This document shows, one piece after another, positions 1-11,700 of a DNA stretch of 64,000 nucleotides. Numbering within the stretch: the first letter of the stretch is position 1; the number at the start of each line of letters is the position of its first letter. A program made the position numbers and the translations under genes. This stretch comes from Ianthella basta (Eukaryota > Porifera > Demospongiae > Verongiida > Ianthellidae): assembly GCA_964019415.1 (NCBI GenBank), contig OZ025884.1, positions 3,541,193 through 3,605,192 of the forward strand, given 5' to 3'. The notes beneath the pieces were generated by a model. That model made no database searches. It was not told where the DNA came from and was given only the letters and a program-made list of their open reading frames with translations.

Positions 1-1
1 A

Positions 2-787
2 GACAATACAACTCAGGCTCCAACACAGCCTACAACAAATACTACGACCCAGGCACCAGCACAAGGGACCACCCAACCAACAACAGAGGGTCCTACACTA
101 GTAGAGCTTGGTAGTGGTGCTTACTGTGAAATCTTTTTGGAGCGAGAAACAGAGAGACTGAGGATACTGGCCAGTCGGGAAGGCAAGAATTTCACCACTA
201 AACAGTTGCGTGATGCCTTACCTGAAGAGTGCCTCTACCTGTTAGAGAATATTGAAGAGGTGACACAACCAACAGCACAAACTACTCCACAGACAACTAA
301 TGACACATCACAGACTCCAACCAACGTGACTCAGCCTCCAACACATCAACCTTTGGATCCTCCCACTAATAACTCCGAACATACGACAGAACGCCCCACA
401 CAAGAAGAGTTTGGTAGCGGAGAATACTGTCAAATTTTCTTGGACAGGGAGAAGGAGAGGCTGCAGACGTTGGCTCATCGGGAAGGCAGGAACTTCACCA
501 TTGATGAAGTACTGGATACCTTACCAGAGGAGTGCCACTTCCTCGTGGAGGATGAGCAGGCGGTTGAGCCTTCAATGGATCCATCACAAGAGGAGCCCAC
601 AACAGGGAGGAAACGGCGAGCACAGAAGTGGAATGCAAAGTCATTTTGGCGAGATGTGTCAAAGAAAGTTCGTGCAAGGAATCAGGCAGTAGTGAGCCCC
701 GCTTCAGGTGTGCATTTTGAAGTAGAGCGGAGCCAATGGGTTAAAGATGAACTGGACGATGCTGTGTTCAAAGATTGGTTGGCGTGA
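2..787 (+). CDS. Thr/Pro-rich protein with duplicated 50-residue domain, 3' part of gene
   Basis: The reading frame is open from base 2 to a TGA at 785-787, giving 261 visible residues; the gene begins left of the window. It alternates Thr/Pro/Gln-rich linkers (many TTQPTT-like runs) with two copies of a domain starting GSGxYCxIFL, then a charged helix-like stretch, the motif REG(K/R)NFT and the end LPEEC. Copy one spans roughly 104-262 and copy two 407-565. A basic segment (GRKRRAQKW) follows, and the protein ends acidic at DDAVFKDWLA. No membrane segment is seen in this part. The first ATG in this frame (137) lies inside domain one, so it is probably not the true start. I do not recognise the domain. 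The Thr-rich linkers would suit an O-glycosylated or flexible spacer, which is inference. Confidence 0.6.
   Translation, partial: DNTTQAPTQPTTNTTTQAPAQGTTQPTTEGPTLVELGSGAYCEIFLERETERLRILASREGKNFTTKQLRDALPEECLYLLENIEEVTQPTAQTTPQTTNDTSQTPTNVTQPPTHQPLDPPTNNSEHTTERPTQEEFGSGEYCQIFLDREKERLQTLAHREGRNFTIDEVLDTLPEECHFLVEDEQAVEPSMDPSQEEPTTGRKRRAQKWNAKSFWRDVSKKVRARNQAVVSPASGVHFEVERSQWVKDELDDAVFKDWLA
104..565 (+). repeat. Duplicated domain-coding repeat, two units
   Basis: Two coding units of about 155 bp (104-262 and 407-565) are clearly homologous at protein level (GSGxYC, FTxxxxxDxLPEEC) and separated by a Thr/Pro/Gln linker of about 48 codons. More units may lie left of the window, because the linker type continues to base 2. 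Confidence 0.65.
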
Positions 788-1295
788 CAGTTGCAACAGC
801 TATGCAAACTCATATCTTATGCTTTTCTTCTTTCTTATGCATTACTATTGAAATTGTACATCTTTCTGCATTGTTGCTTGTACTGAATACTTGTGGCTCT
901 TATTGTGTATTGTGCACTTGTACAAATCATTCAATCATTAATAGTCAGTGATGAAGATGATCAATCGTACTGTCGGCAAATATCTATAGCTGACAATGAG
1001 GAAGACAAGTACATTGCATACTGTTCTGCCGATATTCTGAAAGCATTGGTGTGCTTGAGTACCACCCATGCACGTATGTATTGTCACTTTAGCATAATTA
1101 TACTTTATACACACGTATTATATACACACCATGTCATAAAACTTGATGTCATATGTACCTATCTATAGACATGATGTCATGCACTAATGTACAGTCATGG
1201 CTATAGTTGTGTCCCACACATACCTACAATGCATTGATGAAACGTACGTATACATCTTATTCTGTTGTCAGCCAGGTGGTGGATGCATGCTGTGG
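788..1295. other. Convergent 3' intergenic region
   Basis: This 508-bp stretch lies between the stops of the Thr-rich gene (plus) and the membrane-protein gene (minus). It is AT-rich with a short TATACACA-type low-complexity tract near 1105-1130. It should hold both 3' UTRs. I see no coding exon or RNA gene in it. Confidence 0.5.
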
Positions 1296-2924
1296 TTAAA
1301 TTCTTATGTTTCTGATGAATCTGATGAGTGTGTTCATTAGCAGTGGCAGTGCAGTGACGACCACATGTCTCATGAGGAAGGAGGCTACTCCAGAGACACT
1401 CTGCACCTTGTTGCCGTCCTTGCTGAGGAGGAGCAGGAAGCAGATGCAGCCCAGGAAGAGTGCCACCCCCACACAGCCAGTGGCAACCAGCAGTAGCCAA
1501 CCTGCCTGCCGCACTGCCTCTCTCCATGTCAGCCTGAAGTCTGGGTCCTCCAAGAACACCTGTCCATTGGTGAACAGTGTGGCAGTGAGGAGGATGGGGA
1601 GGGAGGCTGCAAGGACAATGGCCAGCAGTGCCGAGCCATACAGGAAGGGATTTGTTCCCACAAGCATGACAGCAAGTGGAGACATCATTAGTATGAGGGC
1701 CACCAAAAAGTCGATATGATACCATATGTGGAATTTCACCACTCTCCTCACAGTGGCCCTCTTGAGTACACTGGTGTTTGGCAGCCCAGGTAGAGCCTTT
1801 CCACTCTGAACCACTGCTGCTATGAAGGATAATATTGTGAGATATGACACTGTTATACCTGTGTATGTAACGTTCTCCCTTTGCTCAGTCTCACCAACAG
1901 CAAAATGTGAAATTGCTGTTACAGCTTTCATTACAACATACAGGTTGACAAGAGGCATCCAGGCAATGCATGCCCACATCACAGCCGGTCCACCTTTGGT
2001 TTCCTTTACTAGCTGCAACACAGCCAGCTGCTTTCTCCATGTGATGTAGAGGAGGATGGGAGGAGCTAACATGCCCAGTGTGAGCACAGTTGCATTGAAC
2101 ATTCTTTCTTGCCTTCCAGCTGCATTTGCAGTCCTAGCAACCCTAACACTGTAGCACTTCCGGTCATTGCCCATAAAGAACTCAAGCACACCTGGATTGG
2201 TTACATCCATGAGCTCTTCCTGGTACCTCTCAGGAGACACAACACTTAATAGCTATGGATGGCAGACGATCAAGGCTGAATAGCATCATCACATTCAATG
2301 AAATATTCAGTGGCACTACTACTACCAAGTACACATACATGCGATTTGATTTCAGTAATTGTTATTACTAGCAGTGTCCAGTATGCATGTCTTTGATCTC
2401 ACCTCTGCTGTGATCCTATCCATGGCATTGAAACACAAATGTCCTTTACTACACTGTAGATCATCTATGGTGTATGGCAGTGCAACACAGGCAGTGGTTG
2501 TGGTCACCTTTAGCCACCAAGGAGCAGTGTTGAAGAGTGCATAGTAGCTCTGAGCAGGGACAGACAAACCAAACTCAATCATGAGCTGAATGTTGATCAC
2601 ATTGTTGGCTGGTAGAGTGGACCACATGAACCAATGGATGTGTGTCGTGTTGAAGTTGGGGAATGTGGTCCATGGGTAGGTGTGTCCGTCACACTCCTCT
2701 GGAAAGGTGCCAGTGAAGTTGGTGAAGTAGGCAACCACCATGTAGGCAGGCTGTGCCTTGTTGATGGGGTAGAAGGCTTGCAGCAGCTGCTGGTAGCTCT
2801 TGGGGTCAGCAGCTATGTCTCTCAGCATTGTGTCTGCATCATCACAAGTCCCTCCTCTCTCACAGTCACTCTGTACTGAGCTGATCAGTAGTAAGAATAG
2901 GCACACTCTTTCAATGTTGTACAT
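1296..2924 (-). CDS. Multi-pass membrane protein with signal peptide and ectodomain
   Basis: Two exons on the minus strand, 2924-2403 and 2252-1296, are joined by a 150-bp phase-0 intron (donor GTGAGA, acceptor CATAG), giving 492 residues. The chosen start, MYNIERVCLFLLLI, begins a clear signal peptide; an ATG two codons upstream (2930) is equally possible. Exon 1 encodes a roughly 155-residue ectodomain with several cysteines and NFT/NTT glycosylation sequons. Exon 2 encodes about seven hydrophobic helices: near LTLGMLAPPILLYITW, VMWACIAWMPLVNLYVV, SYLTILSFIAAVV, IDFLVALILMMSPLAVML, ALLAIVLAASLPILL, LLLVATGCVGVALFLGCI and a weaker last one. The tail is short and basic. The layout (ectodomain plus about seven helices) resembles a receptor, but no family motif is recognised. 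It could equally be a transporter-like protein. Confidence 0.65.
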
Positions 2925-4810
2925 CAGCATTTCGACTTCATGGGATAATCCTGACCACTGGCTCTCAATAGAGGTTCTATGCAACTACATTTGCTTTGAT
3001 ATGAGTATATAGTGATAGCTTTTTATACTTTATCTTGTACTGTAAACTTGCTACACTGAAGATGTTGTCATTTTCATTTTCTGTTTACAATGCCCACTGT
3101 GTAGCTAGTGCCAGTTGCAGGGAGCACTGTGCAGAGTGAACATCCCCATGAGATAATGTTGATTGCATGCAGTAAGGAATGTCTGACATGCTCTAACATG
3201 CACATGATTACGAATGCAGACAACAACAGAACAGACTTACAAAATACCTTTTGCATGTTTCACAGAGGTGAAGTTGAAACAATTGCAAGCAATCCATGTA
3301 CAGGGGTGACTTGTTTCTGTTCTGCCTCTCTGTATACTGTACATTCAGAGAAAGCAGTTTTTTGAGGCTGCTATGCAAATTGTGTCATATATATACTGTA
3401 TGAAAAGTGTTACTGTGTGATGCTACACTGATGGGTATATATATATATGGTGTGCAGGGCAGCTAGCTCCATCAATGTATCTCGTATGCACTCGGGTACT
3501 CATTACTGGTATCTATTTCAATCCATCTGCAATATGGCAGATATGATGTTCTCTGACAACTGTTGATGGCATTTCTCATAGAAAGTGTTGAATTTGACAT
3601 TTTCAGTTATTGTGTACAGTTACATCATTCTGAACCAACAATACCTCACTCCCCCATGCCCCATATACTCTTCCGTCCCAATACATCCAATGTGCATGGC
3701 ATAGCCCTTAGTATGGGCACACCTACTTTCTTTGCTTTGAACCCTACCTATATGTCATACCTTCAACTAGTCATGTATATAGATAGATAGATGACTTCCA
3801 GTCCAAGCCTAGTGTCCTTGTGACAATTTGAACAAACTAGCAAGATCTGCAGCTACATGTATAGACAATGCACCTTTGCAACTTGTACCATAAACAAAAC
3901 TGCATGCAGTGTCTGTGTTGAGCTTGTTGAGTGGACCAAACATCGCTAAATATGGCTTGTTATTGTTGGCTCTGTATGTGCTGATGAACAGTCACATGCA
4001 GCCTAGCTGCTAACAGCTATTATGAATACACTCTGTGTCAGTATATGCAAATGTTTCCTGCCCAAGATAAAATTAGCTATAGAGCCCATAATTATTATCC
4101 TGATCGGGAAGGCAAGAGGCAGGAAATTTGCCATGCATGATTGAGAATACACTTGAGCAGGTTTTATTCCCTGACAAAATTAATGTGAATGATATGAACC
4201 CATACAACAAGTCTTGTATTGTTCATTGCTAAAGAACGTTGCACTCTTTGTCAGTAAACAGCCCTGTACCATTCATTGACACATTGCTGACTGATCACAA
4301 ATTAGTGACTGCATCTATTTTTAACTATAATTATGCACTTTGCGAAAGGCATGTACCATTCTGGATCCACATCATTGACACCCTCTGATTCTGTGGGCTT
4401 TGCCATAGCTAATGTTGTTATAAAATATATATATACCCACTTTTGATTCATTCTGCAGCACCACTTGAGATAAATAATATTATATCAGATGTAAAGTGCA
4501 TGGTTATATATAGTACTGCTATAATGGTAAAATAATATAAACATAAATAATATATGGCAGCTACAAAACTGTATACCTACATATGCATGACTCAAAATAT
4601 GTTATGTGCGGATAAATACATAAATATTCCATTGTCAGTTTGTATTGCATTGTACGCATATAAAACTAAATAATATGCTAATGAACATACAAAACACCAA
4701 TATTGTTAATGGCGGCTGAATAATAGTGTCAGTGCAGATGTGAATTTCTTATACCACTACATTTCAACAAATTCCTAAAGTTTGAATACGCAAGTCTCAG
4801 ACAGCAAGAA
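2925..4810. other. Intergenic region upstream of the membrane gene and 3' of HELZ2-like copy A
   Basis: About 1.9 kb separates the start of the membrane-protein gene from the stop of HELZ2-like copy A (both minus strand). It is AT-rich with short TA runs (for example near 3437 and 4425). It should contain the promoter of the membrane gene and the 3' UTR of copy A. I see no convincing exon, RNA gene or repeat. Confidence 0.45.
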
Positions 4811-7800
4811 TTAAATATCTTGGCGAGTTGGTGGCACTGGCCACCTGCTATGGTATCTGAGACACCTCTTATCCTCATAACGCTCAATCAATTCTTTCCA
4901 AGTGTCATCCATTCTTAGGAGATTGGAATTACCTATACACAGGCAAGAGGATTGTATGAATGAGGGATAATTGCGTGGAATTCTTCAAGTGTCGTTGCGA
5001 ACTGCAAGTGTCTAAGTGTCCTTGTATACATGATAGCCTCAGCCTGATATTTGCACCATCAACGAGAAACTGGTCATTTTTGGGTGCAACATGCACCTAT
5101 AAAATTATGAAGTTATGTCTGCTAATCCAATGATTTGTCCAAATTATCTAAAAGGGTAGTCGGAAATCTTGTGCACTTTCTGCCATTGAAGGAGAACAGC
5201 ATCTATCAGGACTCACCCACAATTATGAGACCAAACTTGGCACGTGTGATTCCAACACAAATCTGGTGCTGGTTTGTGACAAAACCTAGGTGCTCCATCA
5301 GCCACCTCCTGTCTGCCACACTCTCATTATATTCATCATCAGGGAGGGAACGCACAGTGGACAGAAGGACTATGTCAAACTCATCACCTACAGTGTAACA
5401 CATTGCAGGGTAAAAGTAACTTCCTAAATATATATGGGTTTCCACTGACTACCCACCTTGACTCTCATTAATTGTCCCAATTCGAAAGCTTTGCTCTGGA
5501 TCTGCTCCTTTATCCAGGTGTTTCAGTTGAGGAAATTTCCCCATTAATTCCTTCCACAGTTTCTCCAGCTGCCTCTTCTGCCCTTTGTAAAATGTCAGGA
5601 CAGCTATTCTACCTTTGACTCCAAGATTAATCAGAAGATGTTTCACAATAAACATCTGTGGTGTGATAGAATAACATGACGGGACATGCAATATAACGTC
5701 AACTGTACAAAGTCAGGTGTCGCCACAGTAGGCTCATATTATTGTTATATTACGTACATAGCAAGCTGCACAGTGTGCATGATCACTTATGCAAAAAAGA
5801 CTCTGCACATACCACATGTTGTGCTTCCTTCTTATTCAACTTGGACTGTAAAGCCACTTTTCCATCCTTCTCTTTCCATGAATCTTCTTGCCCAATAACA
5901 TGACAAAACATGATTGGGAAATTTATGTCCTGCCAAAAATTGTGTCTCAAGGTGGGATTTCTTGTCATGAACTTGTCGTCATAATTCTCCTGAACAGACT
6001 GATCTGCGGTTAACTTTCCATCATAGAAGCAATTAGAAGGAAACTCACATATTGACTCATGCTACAAGGAGAATGAAACACAAAGTTATAGAATCATATT
6101 GATTGCCACATGCATAAGCATTTGCCTGCATACAAACTCACCATCCGGTACTGAATTGTGAGCATGGTGAAGAACTGTTCTTCTCTTACTCCAGTACAGT
6201 AACGCTCAAACAGAGATATGCTTAGACCATTCTCACGAGCACCTCTGAATGATGAAAGAAATATAATATCAGAGTAGAGATTACACAATGTATACGTAAT
6301 ATGTTATAGCAAAGTCCAAGAACTAACCTGCACATAATGACTGGCTGCAACTGCTTGTGGTCTCCAATCAGCACAACGTGGTCAGACAAGTTGATAGGAA
6401 TCATGGTTTCTGGCTCTGTTGCCATTGCGGCTTCATCAATAATGCACTGTGCTGGCCGAATAGTCCCCATAACCCGATGACTAGCAGCTTCATTACATGT
6501 GCACATTACAATATCATAGCTTTTGTTCATCAGAGCATGCAATTCTGCACGGTACAACAACTTCCGATATTCAACCACAGCCTTAGGTGCTGGCGTCAGC
6601 CCTCTGGAGTGCATCTTCTTAAACCTGTTTTCTAGTTTAATTAGCTTTGATGATGGATTTTGCCGAATAATGTGGTGAAGGGCATAGCAGTGAAATTCTG
6701 TAGGGCACTTGTGATCAGTGTCTTCATGTGGAAAGACTTTCTTGTCAGCAAATGGCCCTGGATAGGATTTGCGCTCAACTGCTTTGCTGTACAGCCTCAG
6801 AATACGAACTGGTCTCTCGAGGCATTTCATATTGAATTTCATACTTAACAGTACAAAGTCATGTAAGATTTCTGCAGGAGAAATATATAACCGGACAGCT
6901 ACTGTAAGTATTACCTTGTCTGAATAAGTTATGTATATTGCAGAATCTGACGTCTTGCTTGTCACAATAAAGTCTCACCTAATACTCTGTCCACAGCTTT
7001 GTTGGATGGAGCACAGTACATGACAGGACGCATTGCTTTAAATGTCTCACCATTTGGCAGTGACAATGTGATATCTTTGGGTCGGCAACAGAGCTCATTG
7101 TACAGTACAAACGCCAAAGCAAGGTGAGCTCCAGTAATGCTCTTTCCAGTCCCTGCAAGCAAGAGAATAACAAATTATTGTTCATTTATAATGGCAAAAG
7201 ATGTCAAAGGTATAATTTTTACTCACCTGGAGGACCTTGAATGAGGGTAAACTTGTGGCTCATGGCCTTCTTAGCTGCTGACCACTGATCAGCATTCAAC
7301 TGCTCAGTCATTAGATGCTTCTCATCCAACTGCCTAGGCTTCTTATCAACTTTAGGCCACAAGCCATATGCAGCTGGTATACCTCCTTCAACCTGAAATC
7401 TAGAAGACTTGTCGGTCTGTTTCTTCTTCCGGCCGAGAATTTCACGAACATGGTTAGGGTCCAGTCCCTCTAAGTGGCAAAGAGGTACATTCTGAGCTAC
7501 GGTAGACAAAACAACTACAGATATTAGTAATAACTGAGCAGGCAATCACAAAACAAATCAATGCATAACTGACCCAAATTGGACGGATAGTAATTAACAA
7601 AACAGTGTAACAACAAAAAGATGAGTCTTGGATAAAGATCAGCAGGGCTAAAGGTACCCAAGGGTTGAGAGTATGATCTCAATCACCATTGGCCCTAGTC
7701 TGGCTAGATAGACCATCCCAATAAGCACCAGGTGCACAGAAGGGAAGGGATGGTCTAGCGGGATAGTGATTAGTTCACACTTTTCAGTTAGCAATGTCAG

Positions 7801-8740
7801 ACCTCCTAATATACAGTTCACACTCGTGACACAACTGTTGAGAACATAAATAGCATTGCCACTTACGGTTCAAATTTCATTCACACAATTGTTTAAAACT
7901 GTGCACCACAACATGGTAGTAGTGGTCGTAATCCACTTTCCATGCATAAAAGATCGAACAGCTGCACATGACGTTGCTCTGACTTGATATATGTACATAT
8001 ATAGTATGTATTGTTTAATTGTGTCCTCTGCAATGGTTACAGTGGTGGCGCTCAGTGCACTGCAGTTAGCACCGATCTAGCTAGCAGAATAGCAGAATAG
8101 CTTCAAGGACCCAGATGGCTGAATTCCTTCTCAGGTGAGATGAAGAATGAACCTTATCTGGGCATTGAACCATACCACCCAATTATCCTTGCACTACAGA
8201 ACATATTGGAGCTTTGCTAACTCCCAAGAGTTGTATCTGTAAAATTTTGTTTGACCAGCTTGGCAGCAAAACCTGACTTTTGTTGCAGCTCCACAGTGCT
8301 CCTCACTGCACTATATATTCCCAACTTGACTTCACGTTTGTAACTTGGTTCCTCAATTCTGCTCCTGACCAGGAGTTGAACAAGGTTTGCTAACCCAAGT
8401 TCAACCAGGGTTATATGACCCATGTGAATGTGCTAACCTGAATATGTGATTTAGGGTTCAGTTTGATACCAAAATATTTATGATAGTTTACTTGCTCACT
8501 TCATCAATAATTCTAAAACATTGAATGTTTCATGTAAAAAGATGAAAGGGGATAGTAATCTTTGCTGGCACATTGACTATATTTACATGCACTGACTACA
8601 GCAGATAATATAGCACTACTGGCTCCAGCTGTAATAACTTACCTCTGTTCGCAGCTATGATATTACCACAAGCAATAAAAGTAGCTAGTGCTGGTTCTTC
8701 AAAGCCACCTTTAAGGCTGATAAGTACTCTGTACATTCGC
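4811..8740 (-). CDS. Copy A exons 10-18: second Upf1-like helicase domain
   Basis: These nine exons encode the C-terminal SF1 helicase. Visible motifs are IQGPPG then TGKS (Walker A, split by a phase-1 intron at 7226-7153), DEAAMATEPE (motif II), VVLIGDHKQLQPV (motif III), TIQYRMHESICEFPS (motif IV region), INESQGDEFDIVLLSTVRS (motif V) and VGITRAKFGLIIVG (motif VI). The order and spacing match the UPF1/HELZ2 family. The last exon (4932-4811) completes GLIIVGNSNLL and ends RQDI then TAA. Exon 10 (8740-8643) and exon 11 (7496-7227) encode the linker before the helicase and align with copy B exons 10 and 11. Most introns here are 65-160 bp, against more than 1 kb elsewhere in the gene. Confidence 0.88.
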
Positions 8741-11700
8741 CTGCAGGAAAGAAATTGTACAGAGTTGCAAACAAACACTCTCATACCCATTTGTGCTAAC
8801 ACTAACACCTTCACTGTCTTATTTATGGGGAATGAGTAGTTTGGCAATTTGGCTTCTGATTTATAAGACATTGACACTTGCTGTTGGCATAGAGGCTCAT
8901 TGCTTTGGATAGGGTATACCTAGATCGCCATAGTAACGGCATTTGAGCTGATTCTCACTCAGGTTAAATTTACAGACCAGCTCAGAATTTGTGTAACATA
9001 ACTTAGGTTTGTCATTCAACTCCACCCTCTTGGCTCCTTGGTTCACTTACTTTACCATAATTACATTTCATTATTGATTAAGTCATCTTATATATATAAT
9101 TCAGTTCATTTGTTTGTTTGTTTGTTTGTTTGTTTGCGACTCGGGCAAAAAATACTGCACAGGGCGCCACCAAACTCTCAGGGATTATAGAGTGGGGCTC
9201 CAGAAGTGTCCTCCACGAGTTGAAATCGCCCGTCTTGCAGTTCTCGAAGAGATATTTTTCAATTTTCAGCTTTTGTTCACGGCTGACGGCCATTTTATTA
9301 ATTATCGCTCCTTGACTTCCGGTTATTGGGTGGTGTGATTCACTGTCGTCCAACGATTGAATTTAAATTCGGCCGTCATTATAGCAGCTACCATCCATTG
9401 CTAACAGTGCAGATTCTTCGAATCAGCCTGGGCACGATTAGCTGCTGTGCGACTCACTGTAGCAGAATCCCGCCGAAGGTGGGTGCCCTGCTAGTTCATC
9501 AATAATCATACATGTGATGTAGTTCACACTTCTGTCATTTAACCCCTTTCCCATCTATATCACCACACCAACCCCTGTATAAACATGGTTTCTTCTCTAC
9601 ATTAGAAGTTTATCAGCTGATGAAGGCCTATAGCTAAATACGTGGCCAAAGCATCCTGAATAATTATACATATTTTACTCCTCCTGCAACGTACATAAGA
9701 ATTACTTTGAACTAGTATACAATTATGGTGATCACATACATAATCTTAGTCACTGACCAGCTGTCAAGAAACCAACTAATGATAAAGGGGGGATTTGTTG
9801 AGCGTTAAACACGTGGTACACTTTTTACCAAAAGGCAAAACGTTTCGGCCCCAAAAGGGCCTTATTCAGTTGCACAAGAGTACAAAACAGAACAACTCTT
9901 GTGCAACTGAAGAAGGCCCTTTTGGGGCCGAAACGTTTTGCCTTTTGGTAAAAAGTGTACCACGTGTTTAACGCTCAACAAATCCCCCCTTTATCAATGT
10001 CCAGACGTGGTAATGAATCTCTATTCTGTCATAAACCGACTAATAGCAAAGTAGAGAAAAGCCTCAAACTCACTATTACATAATTATACATATTAAGCAA
10101 GATTCCTTGGTTACGAATTTACCCAGGACAGTGCAAGCTGAAACATAATTATACAGACCTCATTGGGGTGGGAGAGGGAATGAGTTGCATTGTACACATT
10201 TGCTGCCCCCCCTCCAGTTCTTCCTTGAGATTCCTGGGGAATATAGAATTTCGTTCCCCTACAAATTTGAATGTTACCTTCTGCTGTTTAGGGCCCACAG
10301 CATCCTTTGGAACAGTGAGAACTGCACATGCAGTCTTGGATTGCTGTAATTTTGCACTTGGTGCTGCTGGCAGAGGACTATCACTGGCATCCTCTACTTC
10401 ATCCACTGCCTTTACTACCATGTGAAAAACAGCTCTCGTTGTAGAGTTGCTTCCACAAAATGTTTCATCAATTCCAGTAGTCTTTTGTACTTCATAGCGA
10501 GCACAAACAAAATTGCCGACAGCAAAGGGAAAGAAGAAGGCAGAATGCTCCACAAAATCTGGCTGTAACACAAGTGTAATTTCTGCATCTTTCTTGTACA
10601 CAAAATGAGGCTCCTCCAGTGCATCACAAGGCTGATAAAAAGCATCATTGTTATATTGCAAAGCAACATCTTTAAGAAAGAGTAGATCGTGTTCTTTGTT
10701 AGCATTCACTGCTGCTTCAGCCAGGAGTATTGGTTCCCAGCAGTCAACATACTCATAGATATCATGGTACTTTGGATGCGATGAATTTCTCAATACAGGG
10801 TCAGAGAAACACTCATCAGGCCACTGGCTGTGTTGGACACACAGATCCAGCCCAGGGACAGGTTGCACAAGGTGTATGGAAGGGGATATGATTCTATTGC
10901 GGACAGATGCACCTAGCCACACATCCAAAGGATCAGCGAGGCTAAGGCTCCTTGCCACTTCAAAAACCTGAAATGCAATTGGACCTGAAAGGCTTTGAGC
11001 CGCTGTTTGATCTGAACTAGATATGGCCACATGATCATCGCTACTTGTGGACTCCAAAGCTGTCTCACAACTGTGAATGTCTTTATGATTGGATGGTTTC
11101 TTCAACTGAAACTTTTCAACATCAGAGTGGTCTTCCATTTCTGTGGAAAGACATGATACTAGACCAGAAGCATCTTTAGGCAGTAAATGATCAGAACCAG
11201 GTGCTGTCTTGGAATCTTTATCACTGGTGGGCTCGCCACTTGTGGATTCCGGAACAGCCTCGTCATCTTCATTTATGCGTTCCAAAACTGTCATACCACT
11301 AGGACTGCTGTAATGGCTCAACAGCTTCTTCAAGGGAAAGTTTCTTACATCAGATCGGTCTTCCATTTCAGTGGAAGGACTTGAAGCAGAAATGTCTTTA
11401 GACAGAGGTTGATCAGAGCCAGATGCTGACTCGGAATCTTCATCACTGCTGGACTCAACACTTGTAGATTCCATATCAGCTTCGTCTTCTTCATGCATGC
11501 ACTCTTCATCCACGACTACCTTACTTACAGTTTTGGGGGCATCCACACCAGTCGAAGGCCTTGCATTGACTCTATTAAATGGCCTAGAAAACCCAGTGCT
11601 GCTAGCATACAATTCATCACGTGCTTGCTCTGACTGATCTTGGGCAAGCTCCTTCACTTCTTGCAGCATCTTTGCACACCCAGGTAACTTCTCTGCATTT

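Larger units (their letters stand above)
8741..10158. other. Copy A intron 9
   Basis: This 1.4-kb intron separates the huge RNB exon from exon 10. Its donor on the minus strand is AG|GTCTGT, weaker than usual but required by the phase and by alignment to copy B. It holds an interspersed repeat (about 9078-9500) with a TTTG microsatellite and a near-perfect foldback element (9780-9996). Confidence 0.6.

Noticed and set aside
2353..2402. Extension of the membrane protein's first exon to its stop near 2352
   Set aside because: A consensus donor GTGAGA at 2402 and a matching phase-0 acceptor at 2253 join it to the helix-rich second exon.
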